From NCBI GenBank assembly GCA_038502055.1, contig JAXRKN010000044.1:5294001-5358000 (forward strand): DNA of 64,000 bases. The letters are read 5' to 3'. The notes under the pieces were generated by a model, which saw only the letters and a program-made list of their open reading frames with translations, was not told the DNA's origin and made no database searches. Of this stretch, positions 28,001 to 39,794 are shown in pieces. Each line of letters opens with the position of its first letter. Within the stretch, counting starts at the first letter, position 1. This DNA is from Tanytarsus gracilentus. Lineage: Eukaryota > Arthropoda > Insecta > Diptera > Chironomidae. The position numbers were made by a program, and so were the translations under genes.

Positions 28001-31000
28001 AATTTTCGCTGACATATTTTGCGGAGAAATTAAGATTTAGTGACTTTGACTTTAGTTTTGGAATTTTATCAAAAAAATGATAAAACTTTTTATTCACACG
28101 ATCGTCGTTAATACACTTAGTGCAATCATGCACACCAAATACGTTCCGATCGACATAATTCGCTTCATAATTTTTCATCTCAAAAAAAAGCTGACGGAAA
28201 CTTTCAATAATTCCCTCGTGGATCGTGGCATTAAAACTTTTTTTATATTTAAATCCAGATTACTTGCAAGCACTGTGAGTGCCTCTTCGATACCATTAAC
28301 TCCTCCGGCAGCAGCGAATAACGTGACAGACTTGCGGCTTTACAAGAATAGGAGAGAAGAGAAAATTGCTTAAAGCGCCATTTAACATGAAATGCCGCAT
28401 AATCTTTATCTATTTAACGAACATTATTATAGATTTTTGTATGTTTTGAGACATATTAAAAAATTATTGTAGCGTGCATAATGCAACAGCGACGAGTAAC
28501 GACGGAAGAGATTAGGATTTTTCGGTTAATTGCTCTGGACATGGACATGAGTATCGAGAGAATAAACACGAGATGGTTGTTGAATAAAATTCAGTCTGTA
28601 AATGAACTTGTTTGAGAATATTTTCTTTGGAACGTCATGGAAAGTGGAACACGATAAATTCAAAAGGAATAGAAACAATATGGAAAGTGAAACGTGACAG
28701 TCAATGAATCTAAAAATTTAAATTTTTTCCGGCTAATTCGAAAATGATTCATATGAAAATTGCGTACGCAGAATTACGCGTTCATTAATTTCCAACCTCA
28801 AAAGCCGCACAATTTTTTTCGCTCGTTGCTTAGAATTCGCAATCATGAAATCGAAAGCTGGAACGAAACTGTGAGAAATTAAATTAATTTTATTCAGCGA
28901 CATTTCAAATTCATTCACACATTTGAAGTTTAAAGAACCTTCTTGCCATAATAAAGAGTCAAAACTGTTCTTTTTTGCGCTGCTCAACTCGAATGCATAT
29001 CGCGCGTCGAGTATGAAAAAATAAACATGTCCCGGAGAAGAGACATGACCGTGTAAAAGGAAGAACAAGAAGATACCGATGAGATATTACAAAGCGATGA
29101 TTCCGTGAGTCAATGACATCATGCGCGTACGCTTAAATATTTATTTAAGGAGATTCTCTTCAATTTGTCTTCACTCGCACTCTCCGACGATTATGACGGT
29201 GTGTATGCGAGAGAAACATGCGAAATGTTATTATGGATGAATTATCGTCACGCATCAATGAGTCAGTCAGTGAGAAGAAAAATTCGTTAGAAATTCAAAT
29301 TTTATCTCACACTCAATAATTTCTCTCTCTTGCTCAATGGTAAACGAGTGAATTATCATCGGACAAATTGAATGTTAAATGCAAGGCGTTGATTGCAGGC
29401 TACAAATGGAAATTATTACTGCACACGACTGAAAACAAAAAATAAAAAAAAAATGTTTCAAAACCCACACGTGGGTGTTGCCGCGTAACCCACTTGTAAC
29501 AGATCAGTATTGAAAATGTAACATGGGGAAGTCCTATTAAGAAGCCAAAAGTGAAGCCTAATGGAAAATATTTTTTGGAAAGCTGAAAGGGAAGCATAAG
29601 GAAATTTTTTTTTTGGGAAAGTTTTTGCCACTATGTTCCATTTTCGACTGTTTTCCATTATGTTTTGTTTTCCAATGTGCATCATTATTTCTATTTGGCT
29701 CAATTTTTACATTTCCTATTGTGTTTCATTTTCCACCATGTTCCATTTTCCATTGTGTTCCATTTTCCATTATCACCATTTTCCATTGTGTTCCATTTTC
29801 CACTATGTTCCACCATGTTTCATTTTCCACAGTGTTCCATTCTCCACCATGTTCCATTTTCCACTATGTTCCATTTTCCACCATGTTTCATTTTCCACAG
29901 TGTTCCATTTTCCACTATGTTCCATTTTCCACTGTGTTCCACTTTCTACTGTGTTTCATTTTCCACAGTGTTCCATTTTTAACCATGTTTCATTTTCCCC
30001 TGTGTTCCATTTTCTACTGTGTTCCACTTTCCACTGTGTTTCATTTTCCACAATGTTCCATTTCCACAGTATTCCATTTTCAGATCCATGCCAATCGATT
30101 CCTGGTCCAATCCCGAGTTCAACGATACCCATGAAGCCATATAAGAGAAAATTTGTATGAAAAGTGGACATTATGGCGGTCCATGGCCCGACCTGTTGTC
30201 ATGACCCAAAAATTCCTAAAATGGGCTAATATAGACCCCAAGACCTATCATTTGGCGAAAACCCGAAGTCTCTAGCTGGTCCAGGGGCCGAGATCTCACT
30301 GGAACAGACAGACAGACAGACGGAATCACGAGCATATAAGCGTTACCACACCTTGTGTGGGTTACGCTAAAAATTGAAATTGCACCACTGCAATTTCCGC
30401 GATAACTACAAACGCTGCAAAAATGATAATTGCAAGTTGAGACCGGTGTCGTATGGTTTTTGAACGGTCTGTAGCTCGGCGGAAGGTCATGTGCAAATTG
30501 ACCATCCACAATAATTCTTTCTTAACGACCCCGCAACTGAGAAGGTGCAATAAACTGCAGCGGAACTCTTTTGATATAAATAATTCATTATAACTGTGAC
30601 TATGAGAATTTAAGCGCTGCTCCTACTTTTTAGTGTAACCCACGAAGTGGTGTAACACTTATATGCGCCTATTTCCGTCCGTCTGTCTGTCTGTCTCTTC
30701 CTTCGAGATCTCGGCTCCTGAGATAGCTAGAGACTTCTAGTTTTCGCCAAATGGTAGGTCTATGAATTTAGATTCGGCATTTTAGAAATTATGAGGGTCA
30801 TGACCACGTCTCATGGACCCTATTTTTTAAATTTTTTTTTTTCTTTTTTGATCTTTTTGTTATCAATTGTGTTTTGTTTTTCTCCATCCCCATTTCCCGG
30901 GTGTCCCTATTTTTTTAATTCTTCTGTCCTTTCTCGTTTATGATTTTGTTGATGATTTTTGAAAATCCGTCACGGCCGCCAGGAGTTCCAGTCCATTTAT

Positions 31001-34000
31001 TTTTAAGTTGCTTCATTACCTCGTTGACTCGTTTGCAATCGATTGGTATTGAAAACTGTGAAATATGAAATGGAATTGAAAATTTAAATAACATGTGAAA
31101 ATAAAATGTGGGAATGAAATAATGAAAATAAACTGAAAATGAACCTGGAAAATGGAACCAGTGGAAAATGGAACCAGTGGAAAATACTTAAAATACACGT
31201 GAAAATGAAACAATGAAAATGGAAATGTTAAAATAAACAAGTGAAATGTAATAATTGAGAAATATTTTCTATCTTCCCTTTGGCTTCTCCAAGCTTCTTC
31301 TAGGACTTCCCCATGTTACATTTCAATACTGATCTGTTACAAGTGGGTTACACGGCAACACCCACGTGTGGGTTTGAAACATTTTTTGATTAAAGTGTGT
31401 GGGAAATTTTTATTTTTATTAAATTAAAAATTAGATTACTTTTAAAAAAAAAACATTGCAGCATGTGCGGAAAGACTATGTTTATTTGTAAATTATAAGG
31501 ATTCGAACCTATGTTTATTATCAAATTTTAAATTTGTTTAAACTTCAATTTTCTAAATGATAATTTTTACCGAAAGTCTCTCAAAACGTCTTGAATATTT
31601 TAAACAAAACTGCAGTTAACTAAAAATTAAGTCAACGGCATTAACAAGCAGCAGATCTCATGATAAAATAAAAATTTGCACACAAAAAAAGTTTTATGAG
31701 CATTTTGCACTTCCTGCCACATTGCAGCTCACGAAAAAATGAGAGACAAAGGCTGCGATGATAATTGACGAATCGTCATTGACTTTTATGATTCGCATAC
31801 AATGTCATTGCATTATTTTTTCACAAACTAGAGTGCCACACATTTTGATTAAAATCTGACAAATTTTCTCATTGAAAGCTCTCTCGCGTGTGTGTTACTA
31901 TTAATAAATTACAAACAAGTAAATTTCCATCTGGCGAGAAAAAGATAAAAAAAAATTTCATGTGGAAAAAGATAATTTTCGTGTTTTCATCTGACTTTGA
32001 TTAATTGAGTCATTCGATCGTCCTCGATTTGATGATGATGTTTATGACCTGCGAAACGCGATCAAACGACAAAAAAATCTTCGTTGGAATTTTTTCTCCT
32101 CACATGTGGCATCCGAAAAGGTGTGAAGTGATTTTTTTCGTTTAAAAAAATTGTTGCGAGCATAAATTAATTTCACTTACTTAACAATATTAATTAATGA
32201 CAATCGTCATCGATCTATGCCAGATGCACATTTAGCTGCACAGTGTTTGCAGCATGCACAAACTGCAAAATATCAATATTAAAATAAACATTCCGATTTG
32301 CCTTCGAGCAACATTTCATCTCACACACAAATGAATTAAAATGTATACACAAATTGAAGTTTCAAACCGCGCGCGGCTGTTGTCGACTCTCTGGCAATCA
32401 CATGGTATAAATATATTGCAAATTGCATTAACTCGCCATATCTAAGCCGAGCGAGAGAGAGAGAGGGTATGATAGCTATTCTTCCTACAATAAGCAAAAT
32501 GCACTCACTCTCGCTCTGTGTGTCGGATCGCACACAATTTGTTTATTCAATTAAAAAGGCGAACGAGCGACTAACATGAAAATATGGAGGAAAAAAGGGA
32601 ACGAAGATAAAAGAAGAAGAGGAAAAGTTTTAATTTTTAATTTGCACATTTTGCGAGAAAATTAATATTACTTTAGGGGGTGTTGAAGCGCAGCCAAATT
32701 AATTAAAAAAATTAGTTTTTAAAGTTTTCTAATTAATTTTTGGACATTTCACACTTAACAGCTCATTTAGAAATTTCAATTAATTTTATTTGCAAATAGA
32801 AACTGCACTCTCTAGCTGAAACCTTTTGATCTCGCGAGTATATTTTCTTTTTAACTGTGATACTGATGCACATTGTTCCAATTTTATAATAAAAAAAAGT
32901 CATGGAAGTGTCTTCAGAAAGATCAATCACCAGAAATGCCGAGAACATTTTACAGTGTTTATTCTTCACGAAAATCCCATAAATGCACATTGCAAAATTA
33001 ATTTATTTCTCTCCCTCTCTCTCACTCGTGGTTCGTGTTTACAATTCTTATTGTATATTGCGCCGTTACATTGTTTACAATCCGAGCTTGCAATTTCCTA
33101 GAGTGTGAGAATGAACTGCGAATTTCTGTCTTTAATTCGAACGACTAAAAGGAGATTAAGACGATTCACCAACACACTCTTAATCACATCCAAAAGGTAC
33201 TTCTACATATTCGGCAGCTGTTCTCGACTCTTTCAATTCTTCGTATTTCTTTGAAAATTGAAAAATAAAAGGAACGATAAGAACGAATGCGAAAGAAACT
33301 GCCGGCACAGATGGAGAACGTAATTGCGACACATACACACGGAGCTCTTATAAAGGCGGAAAGAGTTCTTATAATGATCATTTATCAACATCCAATTCTC
33401 CCGCACGCACAGATATACCCTCGTCCATATCGCATTTTGCACTGCGATAATACATTGCAAACACATTACCGGTTTAATGTGCAAACTAATGAACAAATTA
33501 TGAGTAATAAATGCCTCGCATTATTTGCAATTGGGAATTTGAGACGTGGAGAGAAATTTACTTCATTCCCTTTAATGGGATGCCAATAAAAGTTACATTT
33601 CATTTCAATAGTATTCCCTCTCCGCTGTCTCGGCAATTTCTTAATTAGATTCTTTATGGCATCGAGAGGATAATTTTCATATCAATGCTGAAGACAATTT
33701 TAATTTCTTTGACGATAATTTTTGCAACTCAACAGTAAAACTTTAATTTGTTTGCAATATTTTAGAATGACATAAAATTGCAATAATTTTAGTTTTTGCA
33801 ATTTCATCATTAAATTCTTTATTATTGATCGCTCTCATCTCACTTTGTATAACGTGATGACATATTGGCAATGTTCTAAGTTACAGCTGCAAACTTTTCT
33901 GCAACCTTCACGTACAGTTATGGAAATGTTGATATGCTCGTTCTCCTTTACCTGACCCGCCTCTTTATGTCCATCCCAAAAGAACAAAATTAAATATATA

Positions 34001-37000
34001 TATATCGATTGAAGATGAGTCAGGTGGTCAATGTGGATGGAAAAAAGGGCGCCAAATGTGCTTATATCGAGCATAAGAAACAGGTTTTGTTTCCGAGGGA
34101 ATTCCGAGCACATTTTACACGCTGATGAAGTTGAGTTGATAAAGAAGGAGAAATAATTACTGGGCATTCGCTTTTCAAGCTTCTTTTGGCACTTAATAAT
34201 TAAAGCAGCAAGAGAGAAGAGGAAGAAAGAGATGAAGAGCACTTTGTTGCTTAATACTTCCTCTAAGGTCTTTATACTGAAAGTTTATAACAGTTTTACC
34301 ATCTTTATTTTCGGATAATTGTGGATGAGGAAAAAAGTCGATTTTGTCCAAAAATTTTTAATTTTTTATCGTGACTTATCAATTTAAAAAACTATTCATG
34401 TGACGGAATTTTAAATCAACCCCACAATTCTAAGCCTACCGAAGAAATACTTAAGAAGGTTCCGCACTCTTGAATCTCAACGAATGTCGCACATAGAATT
34501 AAATTGATAGCAAATACAACAGCATCGAGTTGGTTAACCTCACAATCAAAGTCTTTGTGCCACCCGAACGGTAAGCGGATGATAAAAGCGAACCTCAAGG
34601 ACAGCTGAACTGCATAAGTATTTATGGTATGACAAATAAGAAATGCGACGAACCACAGCTGGCGCAAAAAAAGGCACTTCACACGTCTCATTATGTTTTC
34701 TTTACTGCCTCAATATTTAACTTTTTTGTGTATGACAAATATCAACAGAATTCTCTTCTGAGTGTATTTGAAGAGTTCTCTTATCATTATTTCAACTTGG
34801 AATTGACAAGAGACTTTTTTTTTGTGTTCATATTTGGATATGATATGATTGTACTGTTGAGGATTAGCGCGTGGGAAAAAGATTTTTCTTCAATATTTGC
34901 GGAGCTTATCAATGTTTGAGTTTTATGGACAATAGAGTTTAAGTTGTGTAAGGTGACTTTTGGTAAAGAGAGAAAATAAATAATAAAATCAGGCTGAGGC
35001 TTGACACGTGGTCAAAATATAAGAAGTAATTTTACACTAAAAACTTAAGGTTCAAATCCTAAATTTTAAATCATTAAAAAACTTCTTACAATAATTAATT
35101 ATTTTTTGCCCCAATTCATCTCGTTTTAATAAAAGAAAAGGGTTAAATTTGAAAGCACTTTGCGATCTATCGCGAGCATCTAATCAATTACTGTCAATTA
35201 CGCGGTGCCATAAGCCACTTTCATTCGCGCTCGATTATGAAATATGTTTCACTTTTTTTCCTGCATGTCATCTCATTAGTGATTCATCTTCAATCTCTTT
35301 CCTTCAATTATAATTATACGACTTTCCATCGAACACACTCATGTCCATCACCATCATCATCATCACAGCCTCGCAATCGAGATTTGAAATTAATTTAAAT
35401 GAACACTGAAAATTTCATGCTTTGTTGCGAAATGGGTTGAAGTTGTGTCCAATTATGAACGGATCATTATGTGAAAATCTTATTATTTTACATATCTGAG
35501 ATTTTTCCTAAGAAAAAGAGCTACCGAGACAGACTGTAATAAATTAATGAATTGATCGGAAATAGGGTTTAGAGATGTTGATCAAGGGTTGAGCAACTTA
35601 AAGTAATTTTAGAAAATAAAATATTCTAATTTTATCTAATAAAATTCAAATTGAACAAAAAACTTTCCACACCTCGACAAAAATCTGCTCCAGAATTTTT
35701 CCATTAGACACAACAAAGGCGGCAGCACGGATAGAGAGTTAGAGAGAGAAAGGCAGCGAGTTACTAGTAACAGCATGTCAAATGAGTGACATAAAATTTA
35801 TGGAGTTTTGAAAAGAGTGCGACATGTTAATGTGTTTGGCTCCTCTGACATTCGCTTAGATTTATGATCGCGCATCGCCCCAACAATGCTAGGAAAAAAT
35901 GTTTTAAGTCAGAGATTCACATTACAATTATAATAACGGCCATATGGTTGCGATTTTAATGTACTCCAGCTTCTGAACGTCACATTTTAAAATTGCTTCC
36001 AAAAAAAGGTTGTTGTTTTGATCTTTTTGATCTGATCTGATAAAAACATGAATTAGAAAGTTTTTTTTTTCGTTTAATTACAAAAATTGCAAATTGTAAG
36101 CGAGCTTGAGAAATAATTTGTAAAGTAAAATTGTGTTTGACTCCTGAAAAATTATTAAGAGAATTCTAAAAAATCAATAACTCAAAGCACTTCTCTTTCC
36201 AAATAAAGTCTGTTACCTCGACTCAGTCTCCGGCAGCTAACGACTTGCAGCTATCACAATTTAAATTTTTCATTGAAAATTGAAAGTTAATTGCATTATG
36301 TATCGCACAATCAAGCGAGTACGTTGCGGCAGTTAAAGTGATTATGACTATACATAGTGAACATGTAGTTAGGATTTATTTTTTTTACTACCTCTATAAC
36401 ACTCACACATTCGCCATTAATCCACATCTGCCAAAGAGCTCGAAATGATATAATGAAAAATTAAAATTTCGTGATCCATTCTTCGGCCTAAATGGCTTTC
36501 AAAGTGTTTTTTCCTTCAGACTTCTTATTCTCCTCATCCGTACGGGTTATGACTACATCGAGTCGTATCAATGTATCATAATGTTGCCGCGGCTCATACG
36601 TCGATGTATATTTATAGCCACACGTTGGGTTGGTAACATATGTACGTCTGGTACACTGAGGAAATAACGCCAAAATATATATTCGAGAAATTTATTTTCA
36701 ATTTTCTCTCTCTGCGCTGATTTGTGGAAGCGGATTAAGTGTGACAAGTGATGTCATCGACATTGTAATAATGCTTTAGTTAGCATTTATATTTTTTTAT
36801 GGGAATTGCATAAATTTATTGATTGAGTGCAGTTGTTGAGAAATGTGGAGTTTTTTTTCTTAGAAATTAATGAAACATGATGGAAAATGAATTTTATTGT
36901 GAACTTTTTTTAGAACATGATGGAAAATGAAATTGTTTCTCAGAACATTATGAAAAGTGAAACATATCAAAAATCAAAAGTAATTAAAGCTTTTCTCACA

Positions 37001-39794
37001 AAAACACTTCTCGCTAAAATCTCAATCTCATAATTCTCGGGAAATGCATCTCAATTGCAAATGAAGCTTGAAAAGTTCCAATGAAAAATAAAAATTAGAG
37101 AAAATTGCTTACAATATCGCGAGAGAGCGCAAAAATTCTCAGAATGATTACAATGGTGCTGCATATGAATTCGATATATCACATAAATGAGATCACATTA
37201 TTATTGCTTCAATCATGATCTTTCGAATGAATGCTGGCATTGTTACAATCACTTGCATAAACAATTTTTTTAAGAGAGTGATTCCGATGAAAAATTAAAT
37301 TTATTTTGTCGGCGAGTTGAGGGAATGGAAAAAATCGATCGGATGACGAGGAATTTCACATTCCTTAATTTCTCTCACGTTATTATTGATAAATAGTCAA
37401 ATGACATTTTTCAAGCGATCGTGCCGATTTTTAAAATTTTAAAACTTGATCAAAAATTGAAAAATGTCTAATCAAAAAAAACTTTCTCTAATTGCAGGAA
37501 ATTATGCGACAATCGTCCGCAAAATTAGACGACATATTGGCACCATTACACGAGAAATTATCGGATGAGGAGACAGCAATTGCAGCATTAACAGCATTAC
37601 GCAATAATAATCATCACATGAACTTTCATCATCAGCCAGTAAGCAATTGTATGAGTAATAACAGTAGCAGTAGAAATAGTGAGACATCATCGCCGCCCGT
37701 CAACGCGTCGAAATCATCATCAGTTACCTCTCTTATCAGCAGAATTCACTTACAAAATTTGGAAGCAAATTCCGTTTCTGTGATTCCATTAGACACAGTC
37801 ATTAAGCAGCAGCAACAACAGCAGCAATCATCGTCGCGCACATCGCCATCGCTCGCTCCGCCACAGATAAGCGTCAAGAATCTCAGTCAATTGCAGCAGC
37901 ACCTCGAGACCGCTGCGGTGCTCATGGATATGGGCAAAAAAGTAATCATCTCACCGCCCGCATCGAAGCCACAATCACCAAATTTGAACGAACAAAATAA
38001 CAATAGCAATAGCAACAATAAGAATAATCATCAAAGTATTAGATCATCATCTGTGATAAAAGTGAGTTTTGATTTTTTGTGGGTCTTAATTAAAGTTTAA
38101 TTTTTTTCGCACTGAAAATTGTCTTTAATTTTTAATTAGCTAATCATAAAGAAATTTTAAAAAGTTTAAAAATTAAAAATTTCCTTAAATTTAAAAATGT
38201 TGTTTTAACTTTCGGATTTTTTTTACAAAATTTTCTATCCACTTTTTTAGGCTCAAGATTACTCGTATAATAATCTTAAACGATCGCCTAGCTGTGACGA
38301 AGAGATGGATTTAAGCTTGAAACGAAATAAGGCGTTAGAGTCGCTCAAAAATAGCGGAAATCGCCACAATTCAATCACCATGTCCATGTCGCCAGCTTCC
38401 ATTAACAATCTTATGCCGCAGTTGATTAAGAACGAGGTCATAAAGAAGGAAGTGATGGAGGGCGGTGACATTGATCGTATGAGCGAGAAATCTGACGACA
38501 GTTCCGACTCGGGACGTCTTCAAATGGACATTAGCTCGCAGGAGGACACTGAAGAGTATCGAAATCTTCCAACACTCAAACCAATTGGACGCGACACTCC
38601 AGCTTCCGATTTCTCCGATGAACATGCTTACGATGATCACTTCTTGCAGGTCTTGGCTCAACATACTCAACGTGAGTCTATCTAATATTTAAATTAAATA
38701 AGTAATTTATTTAATCTTCGAACAGTTAATGGTGGAAATGAAGCAACTCAATTACTTCGCAAGATGATAAACTGCCGAACACTTGGAATTCCATTTTCGC
38801 CACAACTTCATTTACAGTCGATGGATCAGCCGATGGCATTGCTTAAGGTAAAAAATATATTTGAAAATAACTTAAAAAATCGTTAAATTTTTAAATTGTT
38901 TTCAGAACGCTCAAAAGCAAACGGGACGTCGAAAACAAACGTGTCCAAGTCGATCGGGAATGCAAGAGCCAGTTTCAAAGAAAAGCAACATGGGAAGCGC
39001 ATCACCGCTCGCCGCCTCGTCAGCCGACATTGCCGAGTCTTCGGTTAACAACCATTGGACAGGAAGCGATGAGATTACAAAGAGCAACAACAACAACAAC
39101 AGTCCCAAGAGTGCAAACAACAATTCCTCAACGACACAGAAGGATTTATCATGCACAAACTGCGGCACGACAACGACCACGATTTGGCGTCGAAATCTCC
39201 GCGGCGAAATGGTTTGCAATGCATGCGGATTGTACTTTAAATTGCACGGCGTTAATCGTCCGCATACAATGCGTCGTGACACAATTCACACGCGTCGACG
39301 TCGTCCAAAGGGCGATAAGTCAAATCGAAGAAGTAAGTCATAAATAAATTGATAAAAATTTATTAAATTAATTTTTTAAATTTTCTCAGAATCAAAGAAC
39401 CAAGAAGTTGCTGAACAGGATTCAAATGGTGGTGCTAAAAATGAATTAACCGCTCTACAAAATCACAATTTACTGATCGCATTGGCGCATGGAGGATCGA
39501 GCGGAGGAAGTCCCTTTGCCATGCCGGTAATTTTCTATTTAATCATTTAAAAAATAGTGAAACTACAAAAAATTAAATTCATCCAAAAAATAATTATAAA
39601 ATTCAAAATTTTAACGATTTTTCTCTATTTTACAGCATCACTACCAGCAGTTCCTTCAGTCCCAATTTCAAGGACAAGGTGAATCAGGAAATGGCGATGA
39701 AAATCCATCGGGTGAGGAAAGTGAAGCCGAAAATGACCTCGACTCATGTAATTTACCACTGAATCTCGTTGCGACTCAACTCGGCGATGCCTAA
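9919..39794 (+). CDS. GATAd: GATA-type zinc-finger transcription factor, probably GATAd (5' partial)
   Basis: Nuclear DNA-binding regulator of the GATA family. Exons, all phase-consistent: 9919-10071, 37498-38061, 38251-38671, 38726-38847, 38906-39332, 39390-39526, 39636-39794 (stop TAA), giving 660 visible residues. The first exon encodes the second half of an insect ZAD domain, with its CxxC pair. The next encodes a Q/N/S-rich linker with a run of seven Q. Exon 38906 encodes one GATA finger, C-x2-C-x17-C-x2-C (CTNC...CNAC, from about 39152), followed by the basic tail with RRRRPKGDK. The C-terminus is acidic (GEESEAENDLDS). A single finger with TIWRRN, GLYFKLHGVNRP and HTRRRRPK points to GATAd rather than the two-finger serpent or pannier types; this rests on family memory. 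The first ZAD half and the start codon lie upstream, outside the window or in an exon I did not find. Joining the ZAD exon to the rest across 27 kb is inferred from matching phase 0, strand and absence of another gene. Confidence is high for the GATA exons and moderate for the ZAD link. Confidence 0.85.
10595..10649. other. 12-bp stem with 31-nt loop, possible structured RNA or cis element
   Basis: CACATTCTATCC at 10595-10606 pairs with GGATAGAACGTG at 10638-10649 (11 of 12 positions). A further GAAGG/CCTTC block lies outside the stem after an internal bulge. The stretch is more GC-rich than its surroundings. I do not recognise a known microRNA seed. It may be a microRNA-like hairpin or a chance palindrome. 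Confidence 0.3.
11238..11317. repeat. Short inverted-repeat (MITE-like) element
   Basis: The left end is gggggcggaacactttt. The right end, reverse-complemented, is aggtgtggaacacttaacc, around a 45-bp AT-rich centre. The shared core is GGAACACTT. It has no coding capacity and resembles the hairpin at 5761-5817. Confidence 0.5.
15914..15938. repeat. (TG)n microsatellite
   Basis: About eight TG units, then an interrupted atgtgtg continuation, in noncoding intron sequence. Confidence 0.85.
23785..23834. repeat. Short inverted repeat with GGTGTGG / CCACCCC ends
   Basis: The left end aaggtgtggacactt faces the right end ttgaccaccccttgc across about 20 AT-rich bases. This is the same end type as other small hairpins in the intron. 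Confidence 0.35.
24232..24266. repeat. (CTTACTTT)n short tandem repeat
   Basis: Four near-perfect 8-bp units inside the TIR element, just before the larger tandem array. Confidence 0.85.
24444..25290. repeat. Seven-copy ~121-bp tandem array
   Basis: The marker 'ggcttcatg' (second copy ggtttcatg) recurs at about 24444, 24564, 24695, 24815, 24936, 25057 and 25178, giving spacings of 120, 131, 120, 121, 121 and 121 bp. Each unit holds tgggtatcgttgaactcg (altered in one copy), then a variant of caggaatcgattg, then ggccaggagtgccac. The second unit has an 11-bp expansion around ggacggcagtgtcctggacgg. Units differ by substitutions, so the array is not brand new. Confidence 0.9.
25321..29452. other. 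GATA-gene intron, noncoding stretch between two TIR elements
   Basis: AT-rich with no recognisable exon. It contains a near B-box motif (ggtttgaatct, about 26748), an 'aaggggtg ... catccctt' inverted pair at about 27555-27660, and isolated 'atggaaagtg' words at about 28635-28695 resembling the 17-bp unit of the next element. Confidence 0.6.
29634..30080 (+). repeat. 17-bp minisatellite (TGTTCCATTTTCCACTA)
   Basis: Roughly 26 degenerate copies of a 14-17-bp unit, with variants such as tgtttcattttccacag. Because the repeat lacks stop codons, all three forward frames stay open for over 100 codons and give repetitive His/Phe/Cys-rich translations. These are artefacts of the repeat and not genes. 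Confidence 0.9.
30197..30830. repeat. Inner inverted-repeat pair of the foldback element
   Basis: About 30197-30375 aligns with the reverse complement of about 30632-30830 at roughly three-quarters identity. Shared blocks are catttggcgaaaac, agtctctagct, ccgagatctc, gacagacagacagacgg, catataag and gtgggttac. The 250-bp centre is unique. It is annotated separately because its divergence is much greater than that of the outer arms. Confidence 0.75.
31383..37497. other. Last part of the GATA-gene intron, mostly noncoding
   Basis: A GGATTCGAACC 11-mer lies at 31499-31509 and a near copy (GGTTCAAATCC) at 35049-35059. 33835-34920 is a less AT-rich island with open frames on both strands, described under findings. 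36870-36970 has three degenerate 'gaacatgatggaaaatga' words matching the minisatellite of the foldback element. No exon was confirmed. Confidence 0.55.

Larger units (their letters stand above)
29453..31382. mobile_element. Foldback-like element with ~83-bp terminal inverted repeats
   Basis: The outer inverted repeats, 29453-29536 and 31301-31382, differ by one substitution and two single-A indels. They include acccacacgtgggtgttgcc and taacccacttgtaacagatc. A second, imperfect inverted pair (about 30197-30375 and 30632-30830) lies inside, each arm with a (GACA)n/(TGTC)n run and a tttggcgaaaa block. The left arm is expanded by a 17-bp minisatellite; the right arm has a few copies of the same word in opposite orientation. 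No transposase frame exists. Long, internally repetitive arms are the hallmark of foldback elements, a structural class and not a proven family assignment. The near-identity of the outer arms suggests fairly recent activity or conversion. Confidence 0.8.

Noticed and set aside
29613..30160. Three long overlapping forward open frames (105-175 codons) rich in His, Phe and Cys
   Set aside because: They are the three readings of a 17-bp minisatellite lacking stops. No signal of coding selection is visible and they lie inside a foldback element.
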